Shown piece after piece: positions 20,578 through 34,686 of a stretch of 64,000 nucleotides of DNA. This DNA is from Galaxea fascicularis (taxonomy: Eukaryota; Cnidaria; Anthozoa; Scleractinia; Euphylliidae). The first letter of the stretch is position 1; each line of letters starts with the position of its first letter. The notes under the pieces were generated by a model. It worked only from the letters and a program-made list of their open reading frames with translations, had not been told where the DNA came from and ran no database searches. The position numbers and the translations under genes are program-made. The DNA lies in assembly GCA_948470475.1 (NCBI GenBank), contig OX419347.1, positions 1,014,501-1,078,500 of the forward strand, in the 5' to 3' direction.

Positions 20578-20638
20578 GATATTTCAGAATTCATTGAAAC
20601 TGGTATGCCCAAGACAGTCAAGCTTGATCATGGATACA
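20578..20638 (+). pseudogene. Candidate exon gamma of the same split frame (U1 copy)
   Basis: 61 nt after acceptor TTAGCGCAG, reading DISEFIETGMPKTVKLDHGY in phase 0 with exon beta, and ending near a weak donor A|GTAGGT. U5 differs from U1 at several positions, about half of them silent in this frame (PK/PE, V/I, Tyr TAC/TAT). The three segments together give about 64 codons with no stop. No family is recognised. U2 copy: 29849-29909. Confidence 0.3.
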
Positions 20639-22054
20639 GTAGGTGTCTCCTTTGTTGGAAGTGTTATCTATGGCTGATGAGACCACTTAAGTGAGGCACA
20701 GATTGTTTCAAAGGTTGCATCTGAAGTCATCTAAGCTGTGTATCAGTTGTCTTCAATATTGTTCCTTTCTATGAGTCAGGTCGTTTTCTGCTTTGTAAGA
20801 AGCTTTTCTTACAAAGACTTATGGTAGTGCTTTAATTCAAGGTGGTTTTAGACCTGGTATGGTTACCTGCAAGGATTTTCTAGGACTGAGGGTTAAGGAA
20901 CCCAAGGCAGTATTGCTAGGCTGGGGAGGCCAGAAAATACAAGAGAACCTCAATTCCGTTATAATATTTCAAGAGATAACCTGGAATTTTGATGAAGCTA
21001 TCTTAATGGTTTCTTTTGCCTTATGTGCTTCTTTCGCTAGCCATATGTGCTCCAGGTTTGTTTACTTTACAACTGAGAGTTAAATGACGCAGGCCTGGTA
21101 CAATGTCATGATTGTGTTGGTGCAGAATTCCATATTTCCCTGTCGTGCATCAAAGACCAAACACGAGTTATCATGGTCTTCCCAATCTCCTTACTTTTCC
21201 ATCCCTTGGTTGGCTTTAAGGGAGGAGAGACTGAGAAGCTTGCCATCTCATCTAGTATGGAGGAAAATCCTCTCGGTTGCAGTGTCAAATAAAGGCTGAT
21301 GTCCCACAGCACTGTCATTTCTTGTCTGCCCTTCCCCTGGAATCCCTGGAAGAACACCGCACAGGCAGTGCGATACACCTTGAATAGCAATAAAGTTCTC
21401 AAAGGTGTATGATGCTTTACTTTCCAACCCTTCTGGACTTCACAGTTGGATGTGCATATTTCCAATATGACTGAAGAGTGTAAGAATGAAAAGAAAAACT
21501 TGGAACCATGGTAATTCTTATTTCGGCAGTTATTACTAAGGTGTACATGGAACTACACGAAGAATCTAGTAATAGGCTCTGCACTCCTTAAAGCTAATAA
21601 TTTATATGGAAACATGTAGGTGTTTGTCCCTCAAGTAAAGTAATGTTGACAGCTTCCTACAGCACATGAAAACTCAGCAGCCATCCACCCAATTTACTAT
21701 GGAGACAAGTAATTATTGCAAGAAGAACACACCTCTCAACTCCTCTGTTATGACGTCAAAAGCCATCCATCTCACCACACCATCAACAGGAAACCAACAC
21801 AGAGTAACTGAAGCTTAAAGTAGAAGTCAGTTGTCACCCAAAATAGATGGAGGGTAGTTTACAGAGTCCCTGTGAGTGGAGGAAAGTCTAGATCATATCA
21901 GGGAAACAGGAAGATCAACAGACGGAAGAATTAAGGAGCGTACAAAAGCAATATCTGAGTTGCCCAGACTACAACCTCTGCTGTTACTGCATCAAACACA
22001 CTGGCATCTGCCCACTTTAAAACCAAATTAAAAGCCTATTCAAGACAAGTAAAC

Positions 22055-24500
22055 ATAAGACAAGCCATGAATGGTAACCTGCACTCAGTCTGACATGTAT
22101 GGTGTCAACAAGAGAAGTTCTACCTCCAGATGACAACTGAAAACTTCTGATAGAATGCTGGGTTTAAAACACGCAAGAGAGCAAGTTCTTCATCCTTGTG
22201 GTGACTGCAAAATTCTGATAGAACTCATCCTTTCCCTGAGAAACAAAGCACATTATGGTGGTGCAAGTGGTGAGAAGAGTAACTGGGCCTCATATAATAG
22301 TGAGGCGGATTAGGAAGGGAAATTACTCAAGTACACTATACCGCCATCTCAAGCAACTTGCATTCATAACTGTTCATCATGCCAACTTCAAAGTGACAAA
22401 GTAGGGTCTTGAATAGTCTGGTGTGAACAATTTTAAACCCAAGTGAAGCCTATGCATGTAAACACTCACTGGTACACATGAGAGCCAAGGAGGCTAAACA
22501 GCTACAGTCTGTAAGAAGCATGGATACCCACAATCAAAGAAACCAGAAGGATATTGGTACAGAAGTGGAGAGAGGGAGGTGAGGTCCTAGAGTGTTTGCA
22601 GAGGGAACTGAGTTTGGCATTCTCCATAATACTTTGTGGTGAACTTACCTCTTAGAGCACTGGCAGATATTTAGCACCTGCAGCAGATGTAGTAAACTTG
22701 TCTTGTAAAGATTGATCGGGTCTAAAAGGATTTTGTGAATGACTTGTGTCTTTCTTTAGGAGAGGCTCTTGATAATTATGCTGTGCTTAATCCAGTTGAA
22801 TCACTTATTTGGTGGCACAGAGGTCTGAGCAAGTGAATGTGTTTTCACCACAACAGATGTTTGTATGCTGAACAATCCAGCTCTACTTTTTCTATAATAC
22901 CAGTAAATTCTTTGATAACAGATTTGGGCTAACTGTCTTTGTACTGACAACGACCACAGGATTTCTGATCTCACTGTACAACTCTTGATGCTCGCTCATT
23001 TAAGGTGGCAAGGTGCATCTCTTTGCTAGGCTTTGTCTAGTAGTCTTTGTGAAGGAATCTCCTCAACTTTGCCTTTTCGAAAGGATCTCAATGATTGCAA
23101 GAGCTTTGCTTCAAATGAGGCTGAATTTGAATGAATGCCTTGAAATACAGTAGTTTCCTTTCTGGAGAACTCAACATTTCTCTTCAGCAAAGCTTCCAGT
23201 CCACAAGTCACACTACCCTTAATTCTCAAAGGTTATGGAAAACATCTCGAACAGATCACACCATATTTGACTTCAACAACACACTTCTAAGATAAATTAT
23301 TCTATGAATCATTAGAAAGATGGTGTGGTTCACATAAACAGTAAGTCTGCATGATTGCAAAAACAGGAAGATCAATGTAGGAAGATTACAACATGGGTAT
23401 ATAACTCACCTATGCTACATGTACAAGCTGTGTTTCTAGGCTCAACAATGAAAGTCTCCAGTGCCTGCTTTTAGAGATATTAGTCTGAGATATAGCCTGC
23501 CATTGGTACAAAGTCATAGAGGCAAGGAAGCTATAAAAAAATCAGTTAATAGTGGGTGAAGAAATTAATGACAGAATTGAAATTAAGGATGCATTGATGC
23601 CCACATTCCAGAAATGCAAACTAAGGCTGGTTGGTATAACAGCAAGGAAGAAAGAGACAACCCTGAAGTGCCCCTAAAACAACTGTTGTTTTCCTCATTT
23701 GTGTAGAGGGCGATGATCTAAGTATCCCACTTTATAGCTTGTGGTGCATATCCTTCTTGCCAGCAGTGACAGAAGACTTTCATACAAAGAGTTCATCCTA
23801 AGGTAACAGTAGCTTACCAAAATCAATTAACTGCAAGTCATGCTGATGGTAGTGATTTGGATGAGTTTACCACCAGGGGTCCTTGAGTGGCATGAATGCC
23901 GTATTTGGAATAAGGAATTTGTGATGCCATACATCATTGTTCATCTTGCCCACTCTAAAATGAGAACCACACTGGGGCCATAAATAGTGATCTGCACTCA
24001 CTCTGACACGTATGGTGACAACAAGAGAATTTCTCTTGATGAAAACTGCAAAAGTCTGATAGACTATTGGGATTATATATACTCAAAGAGACAAGTTCCT
24101 TATTCTGATGGTGGTTAGAAAATCCCCAGAGAACTCATCCTTCCCCTGAGTAGGAAAGAACAGTGTGGTCATGTAAGTGGTGACAAGGATAACTGGACCT
24201 CTGTACTGAGGTGGATAAGAAAAATTGCTCAAGTCTACTTTTCCACTCTCTGAAGAACTTGCCAACTTCAAACTGCGTAAAACAGAAGGGTAACGTCTGC
24301 TGTGAACAACAGCAAAAGTTCTCTCAAAATCATTTAAAAGGAGATGTTCTTCATCCTGATGGTAAGTCAAAAATCCTGGGAGCAAAGCACAGTATGGTGG
24401 TGTCAGAGGTAACAAGGACAACTAGGCCTCATATTGGCCTGATGTGGAATGGGAAAGTCACTCAAGTCCACAGCTTCTTCTTTCCACTACCTTTACCAAT
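22055..24500. repeat. Older internal duplication inside the unit (modules A, B and A')
   Basis: The segment around 22064-22420 is related to 24000-24290 about 1.9 kb later, and again in shorter form to 24300-24420. Shared blocks include CTGCACTCA-GTCTGACA-GTATGGTG-CAACAAGAGAA and CAAGTTCTTCATCC. Minus-strand translations show the related strings KDEFYQNFAVTTRMKNLL and KDEFSGDFLTTIRIRNL after CAG-ending pyrimidine tracts. Module B (about 22960-23960) lies between. Present in all complete units. Confidence 0.55.
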
Positions 24501-25160
24501 GAGAGGCTCCTCAATGCTTCAGCAGGTCATCACAATCATTTCCTTGGGAAAAGAATGTGTAGATGAACAAGTTTCCTGGAGTGTCATTACATCCATGTCA
24601 AGCCTTGGCAGAGTCCATGATGCTCCAACATTAATTTTCAGAATTATGGAAACCTGGGATACCACAGCACACTTCACAGGGAAATGTCTGAGCTAAGTTG
24701 TAGCTAATAATAATTACAATAATTATAATATTTCCTAATCTTATGAGAACCTGGAATGGGATTCAAACCCATCTCATATTCAATTTCATGCTATTGACAT
24801 ACCAAGGTGAAAGGAGACAGTTACAAGGCTTTGTTTCAGCCTGAGATTAAATGCTTGACCTTTGCAAACCAAGGCAAAGCAAAGCAGTTGTTTTCAGAAT
24901 AACAAAGAAATTTGCCTTCTTACTTGCAATCCTTCACGTCAGTTAACTTGAGTTGATCCAGTGATCCAAAGGAACACAGTGGATGCCATGGAAATATTGC
25001 ATTATTCAGGATCTGAGAACAGAAAATTAAAATACTGAGTGCAAGGAATTGAAGATTTAGATGAAAATTAATAATTTGAAGATACTGAAACACCTAGACT
25101 AGCAAATACAAAGCATGAATCTGCATTGTTTCTACTAATGCGACAGCTTCTTTTTCTTAA

Positions 25161-25421
25161 GTGAAAAATACATCTAAAGTAAGCCAGCCAGGTTTCCAGA
25201 TGATCCATTACAGAGCATGCAAGCACAGATTCTCAACCACAGATTCCACAGCTTTCCGGTGTGCAGCTTCAACCACATCAACAGTCCTAGAATCTACTTC
25301 CATTCTATGTCCTCCATTTCAGCCCACCTGCCTAAACCACAGCGTCTATAGCAGTTCAGTCTCCATGCCACAGCCCTACCAGTTTCCATCGGATCAGCTC
25401 CAGCCACCCATACAGAACTAA
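25161..25421 (+). pseudogene. Unit copy of the Q/P/S-rich exon (86 open codons, U2)
   Basis: Open frame with no ATG, containing KVSQPGFQMIHYR and ending VSMPQPYQFPSDQLQPPIQN then TAA. Its last third matches the exon at 15884-16141 in the same frame, while the first part is only loosely related. Copies: 34432-34692, 44038-44298 and 56748-57008, nearly identical. After the stop the same frame continues DERCFVV to a donor GTAAGT. A terminal exon or a decayed internal exon are both possible. Confidence 0.3.
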
Positions 25422-28400
25422 GATGAAAGATGCTTTGTTGTAGTAAGTCAAATTCCTTCTGGGTTGGGAATGGAGGGTAAATAGAGCTCTGGATGAACCT
25501 TACAAAGCACACTTTACACACACACCTTCGGCGAGAAGTCCATGGACTTCATGTTCGGCTCGACTTAATTACTGTAGTTAGATTAGTTTTAGTGGGACCC
25601 AAGGTGTGGTATGGCTCCTCCCCTTAGGCTCTCATTACTGATAATGGGTTCTTTTTCAGGTTATTCGGCTGGCAACAAAACTTCGAATGACTGATTTCTT
25701 TTTCTTCGATTTATTCGGCGTTTCTTCGTTTTTTTCATCATCATCCATTCAACTTTTCTTCAGTATCAAGCCACCTCTTTTGGACAAGAAGATGCTTCAT
25801 CGTCGTCATCGTCAATGGAACCTCCCGCTTAGATTGCGCCTAATTGAAATTAAATTTCTTTCTCACACTTCACTTACAGTCAAAGCACTGATTTAAGTGA
25901 AGATATTTCTCGTAAGGTTCAACCAGACATACTTAATGTAGTTAATTATTAAATTAATGACTAATTTAGGAAGCAGGCTGTTCAGCTGTTCTGGGGAGAC
26001 CCTATTTGGGAACTCCTTACAAGTTGAGCAGTCTCTCTGATAGAAGATACATAGTTAGGTTAGGCTCGCAATTTTGAGGCAGGCGTTACCTCTGCAAATT
26101 GAAAAATTACTATGTTTCCAAAAAAAGTCAGATGACAGGGAATAAAAAAGATTTCAATTAACTTTGATCAAAAACAAAATCTGATTTGAAACTGAGGTAA
26201 TTGCTTACAGTCAACATTGCGAGAATAGATTAGTGTTCAGGCTAAAGTTAACATCATAGCTAAGACTTACTTTCAGGGTAAGCTGTGATTGGCTGGCTCA
26301 ACTTCATTTAATTTGAAGAGAACCTCTTTTCACAGTTTACTCAAGGGAACCAATGGGACAACACACACATCCTAGATAAGCATAGTTATAGATAGTAAGT
26401 AGCTACCAATGCGGACAAATCGATGATGACCACCAACAACGAGGAGGACAAAGATGACCGGCATTTCTACAGCTAGGAGGAAGACACTGTGAAATCCATA
26501 ATGCAGAATGCAGACTTGAAAAGCTTTCCAGCTTGGAACTACATTAGCCTTAACAAGGTATGATGGAGTTCCCAGTGGATAGCTTTCTTCTACAGTCTAC
26601 AGTATGTGTTTTACAGGTGTCATTTAATTAGGCCAGTAGTCACAGGTAGATGGGAGGCTTCTTTCACATTGACAGGATTCACACTTAGATAAGCATGCTT
26701 GTCTCCTTGTTAATTTTGTCTTGTGAAAGAAAAATCCTGTTAGAAGGCCCTGCATTGCACCTTGCAGGCACAGATCGTCTACAAATGGTAGGCGTAGGTA
26801 GCCTTCACATCGACGACCTCATGCGCAACAACCACATCTGGAGCAGTTCCCAGTGGAAATTAACTCCTGACATTTGCCAGCCCAAAGTGCAGATCCAATG
26901 ATTCTCATCAGAAACATTCTACTGCATTCACAATCAACCGTCCAATGCCGAGGCAAAAACAACACACCTGTGGAATGGCACTAGAACTGGCTGGCCGAAG
27001 ACTCCAAACGGACTTCAAGATCACAGATCATCCTTCGTCCTATGTAGTTAGTTTAAGTAGTTGATATAGCTGCCAATGCGGCGATGACAGCTCAAGATTA
27101 CAGCACTGGAGGAGACCTACGGACAATAAACAGTGGTCATTAGCTATTAAGAAGTGTAGGCAGAAGATAGAGATACAAATATTAAAATTATATATTAATG
27201 CATTAAAAAATCATTCAGCTGTTTCAACCAACACTGATATAAACATTAATGGGGAAAACAAAATGAATTTATGAGATCAGAAAGATACAATGCTTTGGAG
27301 GGTGGCTTAAAAAACCTTAAAACTCAAATTTTAATTCGCTTCTGCATTTACTAATTAATGCAGAAGTGGACAATTGAACTTTGATGAAAACAAAAATTAC
27401 TGTGATAAAGGCAGCTTACAATGTACGTTGTTCAATGTTATGTTCCAAAAATGCATTACATGTGTAAAGATCAAGTGTCAGTGTTTGTTGAAACAGTTGC
27501 GTTACTGTTAAAATTGGCCAGCCAGTTCACACTTTAGGGTAAGTGAGGTCCTGGCTACCAACACAGACATCCAAGACAGTTCTGACAGAAACCAAAGAGC
27601 CTGACATGACGACTGTGGCGTGCCAGTGTGCGTGGTGGAGACTGAAGCGATACAGCAACCCACACAAGGTGGGGCCAATTTTCATGGTACAACGTTTGCT
27701 ACAAATTGTTGCAGGCTCGGGACATGTGAGCGTCATCAGATAATATTGACATGGCTCTGATACCAGGATTCCAACCTGGAATATTGGTGAGAGGCGACTA
27801 AGATCATCTCTACACCAGCATGTGAATATTATCAGATGACACTAACATGATACCAGACCAGGATTCAAACCTGGTAACAAACACTCAAGTATCTGGCAGG
27901 TGATTGTGCTTGTAACACTGCACTATCTCTGCTTCCTAGTTTACAACTTCAGCAATTTCAAAATCATGAAAACTTTGTGCATCAGTTTTAACAAAGGTTG
28001 CACCAAGTTAATTGGTCTGAAGCTACTGACACTACAACCTGGCATGAGGTACGTGGTAATCGCGCGCGATGATGTATGTACAGGAAGGCAACATCACAAC
28101 CAAATTATTCTGTTTCCATTAATTTTGAGAAAAGCCATAGAACTTTAAACTTTTGAATAGCATTTACTAGGAAGCTTGGATTGGAAGGTTCAACCAAAAA
28201 AATGGATGTTTTTGATGTTGACTTCAGGTGTAATGCATCATACAGCTGCTTCGGATTAAGACATTCGGCTTTCGGCTTCAGACTTTCGACTTCCTACATC
28301 GGCTTACGACTGTCATCTCAGATTTCTTAATTCATTTTTCGGTGTTTTGCATCTTCGATTTCGATCCTGGTTGAACACTTCGTCTTCTTTTTCCGGCTCT

Positions 28401-31400
28401 TCCGACTACGAACACATCGACGTTGCTATTGACAAAGGCAATAGCAACTAAATACCATCAATCGCAATCATCGTCTGGAGGCTCCCTGAGTGTTTCAACA
28501 GTCGTGCCAATAGTTGTTGACACAGAAACACTTTTGGTTTCACCAGATGCCAAATTTTTTCAGCTTAGGAGCGCATCCCACCAGATACGCATATGAAACT
28601 TTGTAACTCATCATTGAAGAGAAATAAAACTTTCACAACACATTCTTTAATGCTGTTGGTGTGGTTCTTTTAACACTACTCAAGTTAAAGTACTAACAAA
28701 ATTTTATTGCAGGGTTTCATCTTTCGGCACATTTTGATCGCGTCTTCAGTATCTCCGAACTCTACAAAATAAACAATATTGCTTCCACAGCTACTAATGC
28801 AGGTGCTTGTTTTGCAGGAACTAATTTTTTTTTATTTTCAGGGTCGCAAAATAAATATTCAAACAATACTAATCTTCATTTTATTTCAGGATGTTTTAAC
28901 TTTTAACGCATTAAAGGCAACACAGTTAAAATAATTCTCATGTAAATCTTTTAGGAACCGGCATTAATAAAACAAAGAAAAAACTGTTGTCCGTGTGGTT
29001 TCTCTTACTGTAAACAACTGATATCTTAACTTTTTCTTTCAGCAACTTTCTTAATTGCAGGGCGTCGGTAAAAAGGTCATAAAAGGAATCTAGGAAAATG
29101 TTCCATGAGTGATGCTGTGTTAAAAAACTGTAAACCAGAAACAATAAAGGAATGAAAACCTGTTGTCACTTGTTCTTTCTTAACAAATATTCAGTCAAGA
29201 GTAAGCTTGATTTTTTTTTCAGGATCATTTTGTCTTTAGGTTACAGAAAGAAGATATTAGCCCAAGCGGCCAGTTTTCACAAGGTAAGTCTTGAGATAAG
29301 GCTCTGAACTGACTTCTACTAACCTGTTTGTGTGCTTAGATTCCAGATACTCCTTATACAGTACAAAATGGCAAGGTCAGCCTGGTAGAGAGATTCCTAC
29401 AGAGGTGGATTGTAAGCACAGTGTAAGATATAAACCCAAGATTTGTATGCAGAATGTGAGAAATCAAACCAAAACCAAGAGCTTTGACATCTATTTTGTT
29501 CATGCAGGTACATGTCTAGTTATGACTACAATACATGTTACATAATGTTACATGTAGGTTACAGCTGTTACAGGAAGGAAGGAGAAAAAGCTGAGATGAA
29601 GACATTTATTTAGCAAAGCTGGATGGGATTCAAACCCATGCAAAAGAAATTAGCTCTTTTAAGACATGTCTACCTCACTGGGTAGTCCAGGAAAGAAAAG
29701 ACATCAAAATTATTACAGTGTATTGATTTTATTACTGGGATTCAAACCCATGGAAAAGAAGAGCTCTGACTGCATCAGTTAGCAATTCCTCAACTTTTGA
29801 AATTGCAAAAATTATTACTACTCTAACTTGTCTGTATTATTAGCGCAGGATATTTCAGAATTCATTGAAACTGGTATGCCCAAGACAGTCAAGCTTGATC
29901 ATGGATACAGTAGGTGTCTCCTTTGTTGGAAGTGTTATCTATGGCTGATGAGACCACTTAAGTGAGGCACAGATTGTTTCAAAGGTTGCATCTGAAGTCA
30001 TCTAAGCTGTGTATCGGTTGTCTTCAATATTGTTCCTTTCTATGAGTCAGGTCGTTTTCTGCTTTGTAAGAAGCTTTTCTTACAAAGACTTATGGTAGTG
30101 CTTTAATTCAAGGTGGTTTTAGACCTGGTATGGTTACCTGCAAGGATTTTCTAGGACTGAGGGTTAAGGAACCCAAGGCAGTATTGCTAGGCTGGGGAGG
30201 CCAGAAAATACAAGAGAACCTCAATTCCGTTATAATATTTCAAGAGATAACCTGGAATTTTGATGAAGCTATCTTAATGGTTTCTTTTGCCTTATGTGCT
30301 TCTTTCGCTAGCCATATGTGCTCCAGGTTTGTTTACTTTACAACTGAGAGTTAAATGACGCAGGCCTGGTACAATGTCATGATTGTGTTGGTGCAGAATT
30401 CCATATTTCCCTGTTGTGCATCAAAGACCAAACACGAGTTATCATGGTCTTCCCAATCTCCTTACTTTTCCATCCCTTGGTTGGCTTTAAGGGAGGAGAG
30501 ACTGAGAAGCTTGCCATCTCATCTAGTATGGAGGAAAATCCTCTCGGTTGCAGTGTCAAATAAAGGCTGATGTCCCACAGCACTGTCATTTCTTGTCTGC
30601 CCTTCCCCTGGAATCCCTGGAAGAACACCGCACAGGCAGTGCGATACACCTTGAATAGCAATAAAGTTCTCAAAGGTGTATGATGCTTTACTTTCCAACC
30701 CTTCTGGACTTCACAGTTGGATGTGCATATTTCCAATATGACTGAAGAGTGTAAGAATGAAAAGAAAAACTTGGAACCATGGTAATTCTTATTTCGGCAG
30801 TTATTACTAAGGTGTACATGGAACTACACGAAGAATCTAGTAATAGGCTCTGCACTCCTTAAAGCTAATAATTTATATGGAAACATGTAGGTGTTTGTCC
30901 CTCAAGTAAAGTAATGTTGACAGCTTCCTACAGCACATGAAAACTCAGCAGCCATCCACCCAATTTACTATGGAGACAAGTAATTATTACAAGAAGAACA
31001 CACCTCTCAACTCCTCTGTTATGACATCAAAAGCCATCCATCTCACCACACCATCAACAGGAAACCAACACAGAGTAACTGAAGCTTAAAGTAGAAGTCA
31101 GTTGTCACCCAAAATAGATGGAGGGTAGTTTACAGAGTCCCTGTGAGTGGAGGAAAGTCTAGATCATATCAGGGAAACAGGAAGATCAACAGACGGAAGA
31201 ATTAAGGAGCGTACAAAAGCAATATCTGAGTTGCCCAGACTACAACCTCTGCTGTTACTGCATCAAACACACTGGCATCTGCCCACTTTAAAACCAAATT
31301 AAAAGCCTATTCAAGACAAGTAAACATAAGACAAGCCATGAATGGTAACCTGCACTCAGTCTGACATGTATGGTGTCAACAAGAGAAGTTCTACCTCCAG

Positions 31401-34400
31401 ATGACAACTGAAAACTTCTGATAGAATGCTGGGTTTAAAACACGCAAGAGAGCAAGTTCTTCATCCTTGTGGTGACTGCAAAATTCTGATAGAACTCATC
31501 CTTTCCCTGAGAAACAAAGCACATTATGGTGGTGCAAGTGGTGAGAAGAGTAACTGGGCCTCATATAATAGTGAGGCGGATTAGGAAGGGAAATTACTCA
31601 AGTACACTATACCGCCATCTCAAGCAACTTGCATTCATAACTGTTCATCATGCCAACTTCAAAGTGACAAAGTAGGGTCTTGAATAGTCTGGTGTGAACA
31701 ATTTTAAACCCAAGTGAAGCCTATGCATGTAAACACTCACTGGTACACATGAGAGCCAAGGAGGCTAAACAGCTACAGTCTGTAAGAAGCATGGATACCC
31801 ACAATCAAAGAAACCAGAAGGATATTGGTACAGAAGTGGAGAGAGGGAGGTGAGGTCCTAGAGTGTTTGCAGAGGGAACTGAGTTTGGCATTCTCCATAA
31901 TACTTTGTGGTGAACTTACCTCTTAGAGCACTGGCAGATATTTAGCACCTGCAGCAGATGTAGTAAACTTGTCTTGTAAAGATTGATCGGGTCTAAAAGG
32001 ATTTTGTGAATGACTTGTGTCTTTCTTTAGGAGAGGCTCTTGATAATTATGCTGTGCTTAATCCAGTTGAATCACTTATTTGGTGGCACAGAGGTCTGAG
32101 CAAGTGAATGTGTTTTCACCACAACAGATGTTTGTATGCTGAACAATCTAGCTCTACTTTTCCTATAATACCAGTAAATTCTTTGATAACAGATTTGGGC
32201 TAACTGTCTTTGTACTGACAACGACCACAGGATTTCTGATCTCACTGTACAACTCTTGATGCTCGCTCATTTAAGGTGGCAAGGTGCATCTCTTTGCTAG
32301 GCTTTGTCTAGTAGTCTTTGTGAAGGAATCTCCTCAACTTTGCCTTTTCGAAAGGATCTCAATGATTGCAAGAGCTTTGCTTCAAATGAGGCTGAATTTG
32401 AATGAATGTCTTGAAATACAGTAGTTTCCTTTCTGGAGAACTCAACATTTCTCTTCAGCAAAGCTTCCAGTCCACAAGTCACACTACCCTTAATTCTCAA
32501 AGGTTATGGAAAACATCTCGAACAGATCACACCATATTTGACTTCAACAACACACTTCTAAGATAAATTATTCTATGAATCAGTAGAAAGATGGTGTGGT
32601 TCACATAAACAGTAAGTCTGCATGATTGCAAAAACAGGAAGATCAATGTAGGAAGATTACAACATGGGTATATAACTCACCTATGCTACATGTACAAGCT
32701 GTGTTTCTAGGCTCAACAATGAAAGTCTCCAGTGCCTGCTTTTAGAGATATTAGTCCGAGATATAGCCTGCCATTGGTACAAAGTCATAGAGGCAAGGAA
32801 GCTATAAAAAAATCAGTTAATAGTGGGTGAAGAAATTAATGACAGAATTGAAATTAAGGATGCATTGATGCCCACATTCCAGAAATGCAAACTAAGGCTG
32901 GTTGGTATAACAGCAAGGAAGAAAGAGACAACCCTGAAGTGCCCCTAAAACAACTGTTGTTTTCCTCATTTGTGTAGAGGGCGATGATCTAAGTATCCCA
33001 CTTTATAGCTTGTGGTGCATATCCTTCTTGCCAGCAGTGATAGAAGACTTTCATACAAAGACTTCATCCTAAGGTAACAGTAGCTTACCAAAATCAATTA
33101 ACTGCAAGTCATGCTGATGGTAGTGATTTGGATGAGTTTACCACCAGGGGTCCTTGAGTGGCATGAATGCCGTATTTGGAATAAGGAATTTGTGATGCCA
33201 TACATCATTGTTCATCTTGCCCACTCTAAAATGAGAACCACACTGGGGCCATAAATAGTGATCTGCACTCACTCTGACACGTATGGTGACAACAAGAGAA
33301 TTTCTCTTGATGAAAACTGCAAAAGTCTGATAGACTATTGGGATTATATATACTCAAAGAGACAAGTTCCTTATTCTGATGGTGGTTAGAAAATCCCCAG
33401 AGAACTCATCCTTCCCCTGAGTAGGAAAGAACAGTGTGGTCATGTAAGTGGTGACAAGGATAACTGGACCTCTGTACTGAGGTGGATAAGAAAAATTGCT
33501 CAAGTCTACTTTTCCACTCTCTGAAGAACTTGCCAACTTCAAACTGCGTAAAACAGAAGGGTAACGTCTGCTGTGAACAACAGCAAAAGTTCTCTCAAAA
33601 TCATTTAAAAGGAGATGTTCTTCATCCTGATGGTAAGTCAAAAATCCTGGGAGCAAAGCACAGTATGGTGGTGTCAGAGGTAACAAGGACAACTAGGCCT
33701 CATATTGGCCTGATGTGGAATGGGAAAGTCACTCAAGTCCACAGCTTCTTCTTTCCACTACCTTTACCAATGAGAGGCTCCTCAATGCTTCAGCAGGTCA
33801 TCACAATCATTTCCTTGGGAAAAGAATGTGTAGATGAACAAGTTTCCTGGAGTGTCATTACATCCATGTCAAGCCTTGGCAGAGTCCATGATGCTCCAAC
33901 ATTAATTTTCAGAATTATGGAAACCTGGGATACCACAGCACACTTCACAGGGAAATGTCTGAGCTAAGTTGTAGCTAATAATAATTACAATAATTATAAT
34001 ATTTCCTAATCTTATGAGAACCTGGAATGGGATTCAAACCCATCTCATATTCAATTTCATACTATTGACATACCAAGGTGAAAGGAGACAGTTACAAGGC
34101 TTTGTTTCAGCCTGAGATTAAATGCTTGACCTTTGCAAACCAAGGCAAAGCAAAGCAGTTGTTTTCAGAATAACAAAGAAATTTGCCTTCTTACTTGCAA
34201 TCCTTCACGTCAGTTAACTTGAGTTGATCCAGTGATCCAAAGGAACACAGTGGATGCCATGGAAATATTGCATTATTCAGGATCTGAGAACAGAAAATTA
34301 AAATACTGAGTGCAAGGAATTGAAGATTTAGATGAAAATTTATAATTTGAAGATACTAAAACACCTAGACTAGCAAATACAAAGCATGAATCTGCATTGT

Positions 34401-34686
34401 TTCTACTAATGCGACAGCTTCTTTTTCTTAAGTGAAAAATACATCTAAAGTAAGCCAGCCAGGTTTCCAGATGATCCATTACAGAGCATGCAAGCACAGA
34501 TTCTCAACCACAGATTCCACAGCTTTCCGGTGTGCAGCTTCAACCACATCAACAGTCCTAGAATCTACTTCCATTCTCTGTCCTCCATTTCAGCCCACCT
34601 GCCTAAACCACAGCGTCTATAGCAGTTCAGTCTCCATGCCACAGCCCTACCAGTTTCCATCGGATCAGCTCCAGCCACCCATACAG
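25416..34686 (+). repeat. Array unit U2
   Basis: 9271 bp. It has a private deletion of about nine bases near 28078, where the other units read GTATGACTTGCAAGACAC. Apart from that it represents the common form of the unit. Confidence 0.95.

Larger units (their letters stand above)
16142..25415 (+). repeat. Array unit U1
   Basis: 9274 bp. Its first two kilobases carry a set of variants absent from U2-U4 (for example GACCAATCGACGACG where they have GACAAATCGATGATG). From about 18.2 kb onward it is almost identical to U2. Confidence 0.95.

Noticed and set aside
21106..21465. 119-codon minus frame recurring in U1-U4, with an alternative plus frame ending MEENPLGCSVK.
   Set aside because: Both strands give protein-like strings. 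U5 keeps the plus frame through paired 4-base indels, but this could be chance. There are no splice borders or known motifs.
24211..24696. 161-codon plus frame repeated in four units (also 33482, 43088, 55798), and the overlapping 112-codon minus frame.
   Set aside because: The repetition only reflects near-identical units. No family motif, no start context and no selection signal is visible, and both strands are open over the same bases. Module relationships fit the minus strand slightly better, but neither is supported as a gene.
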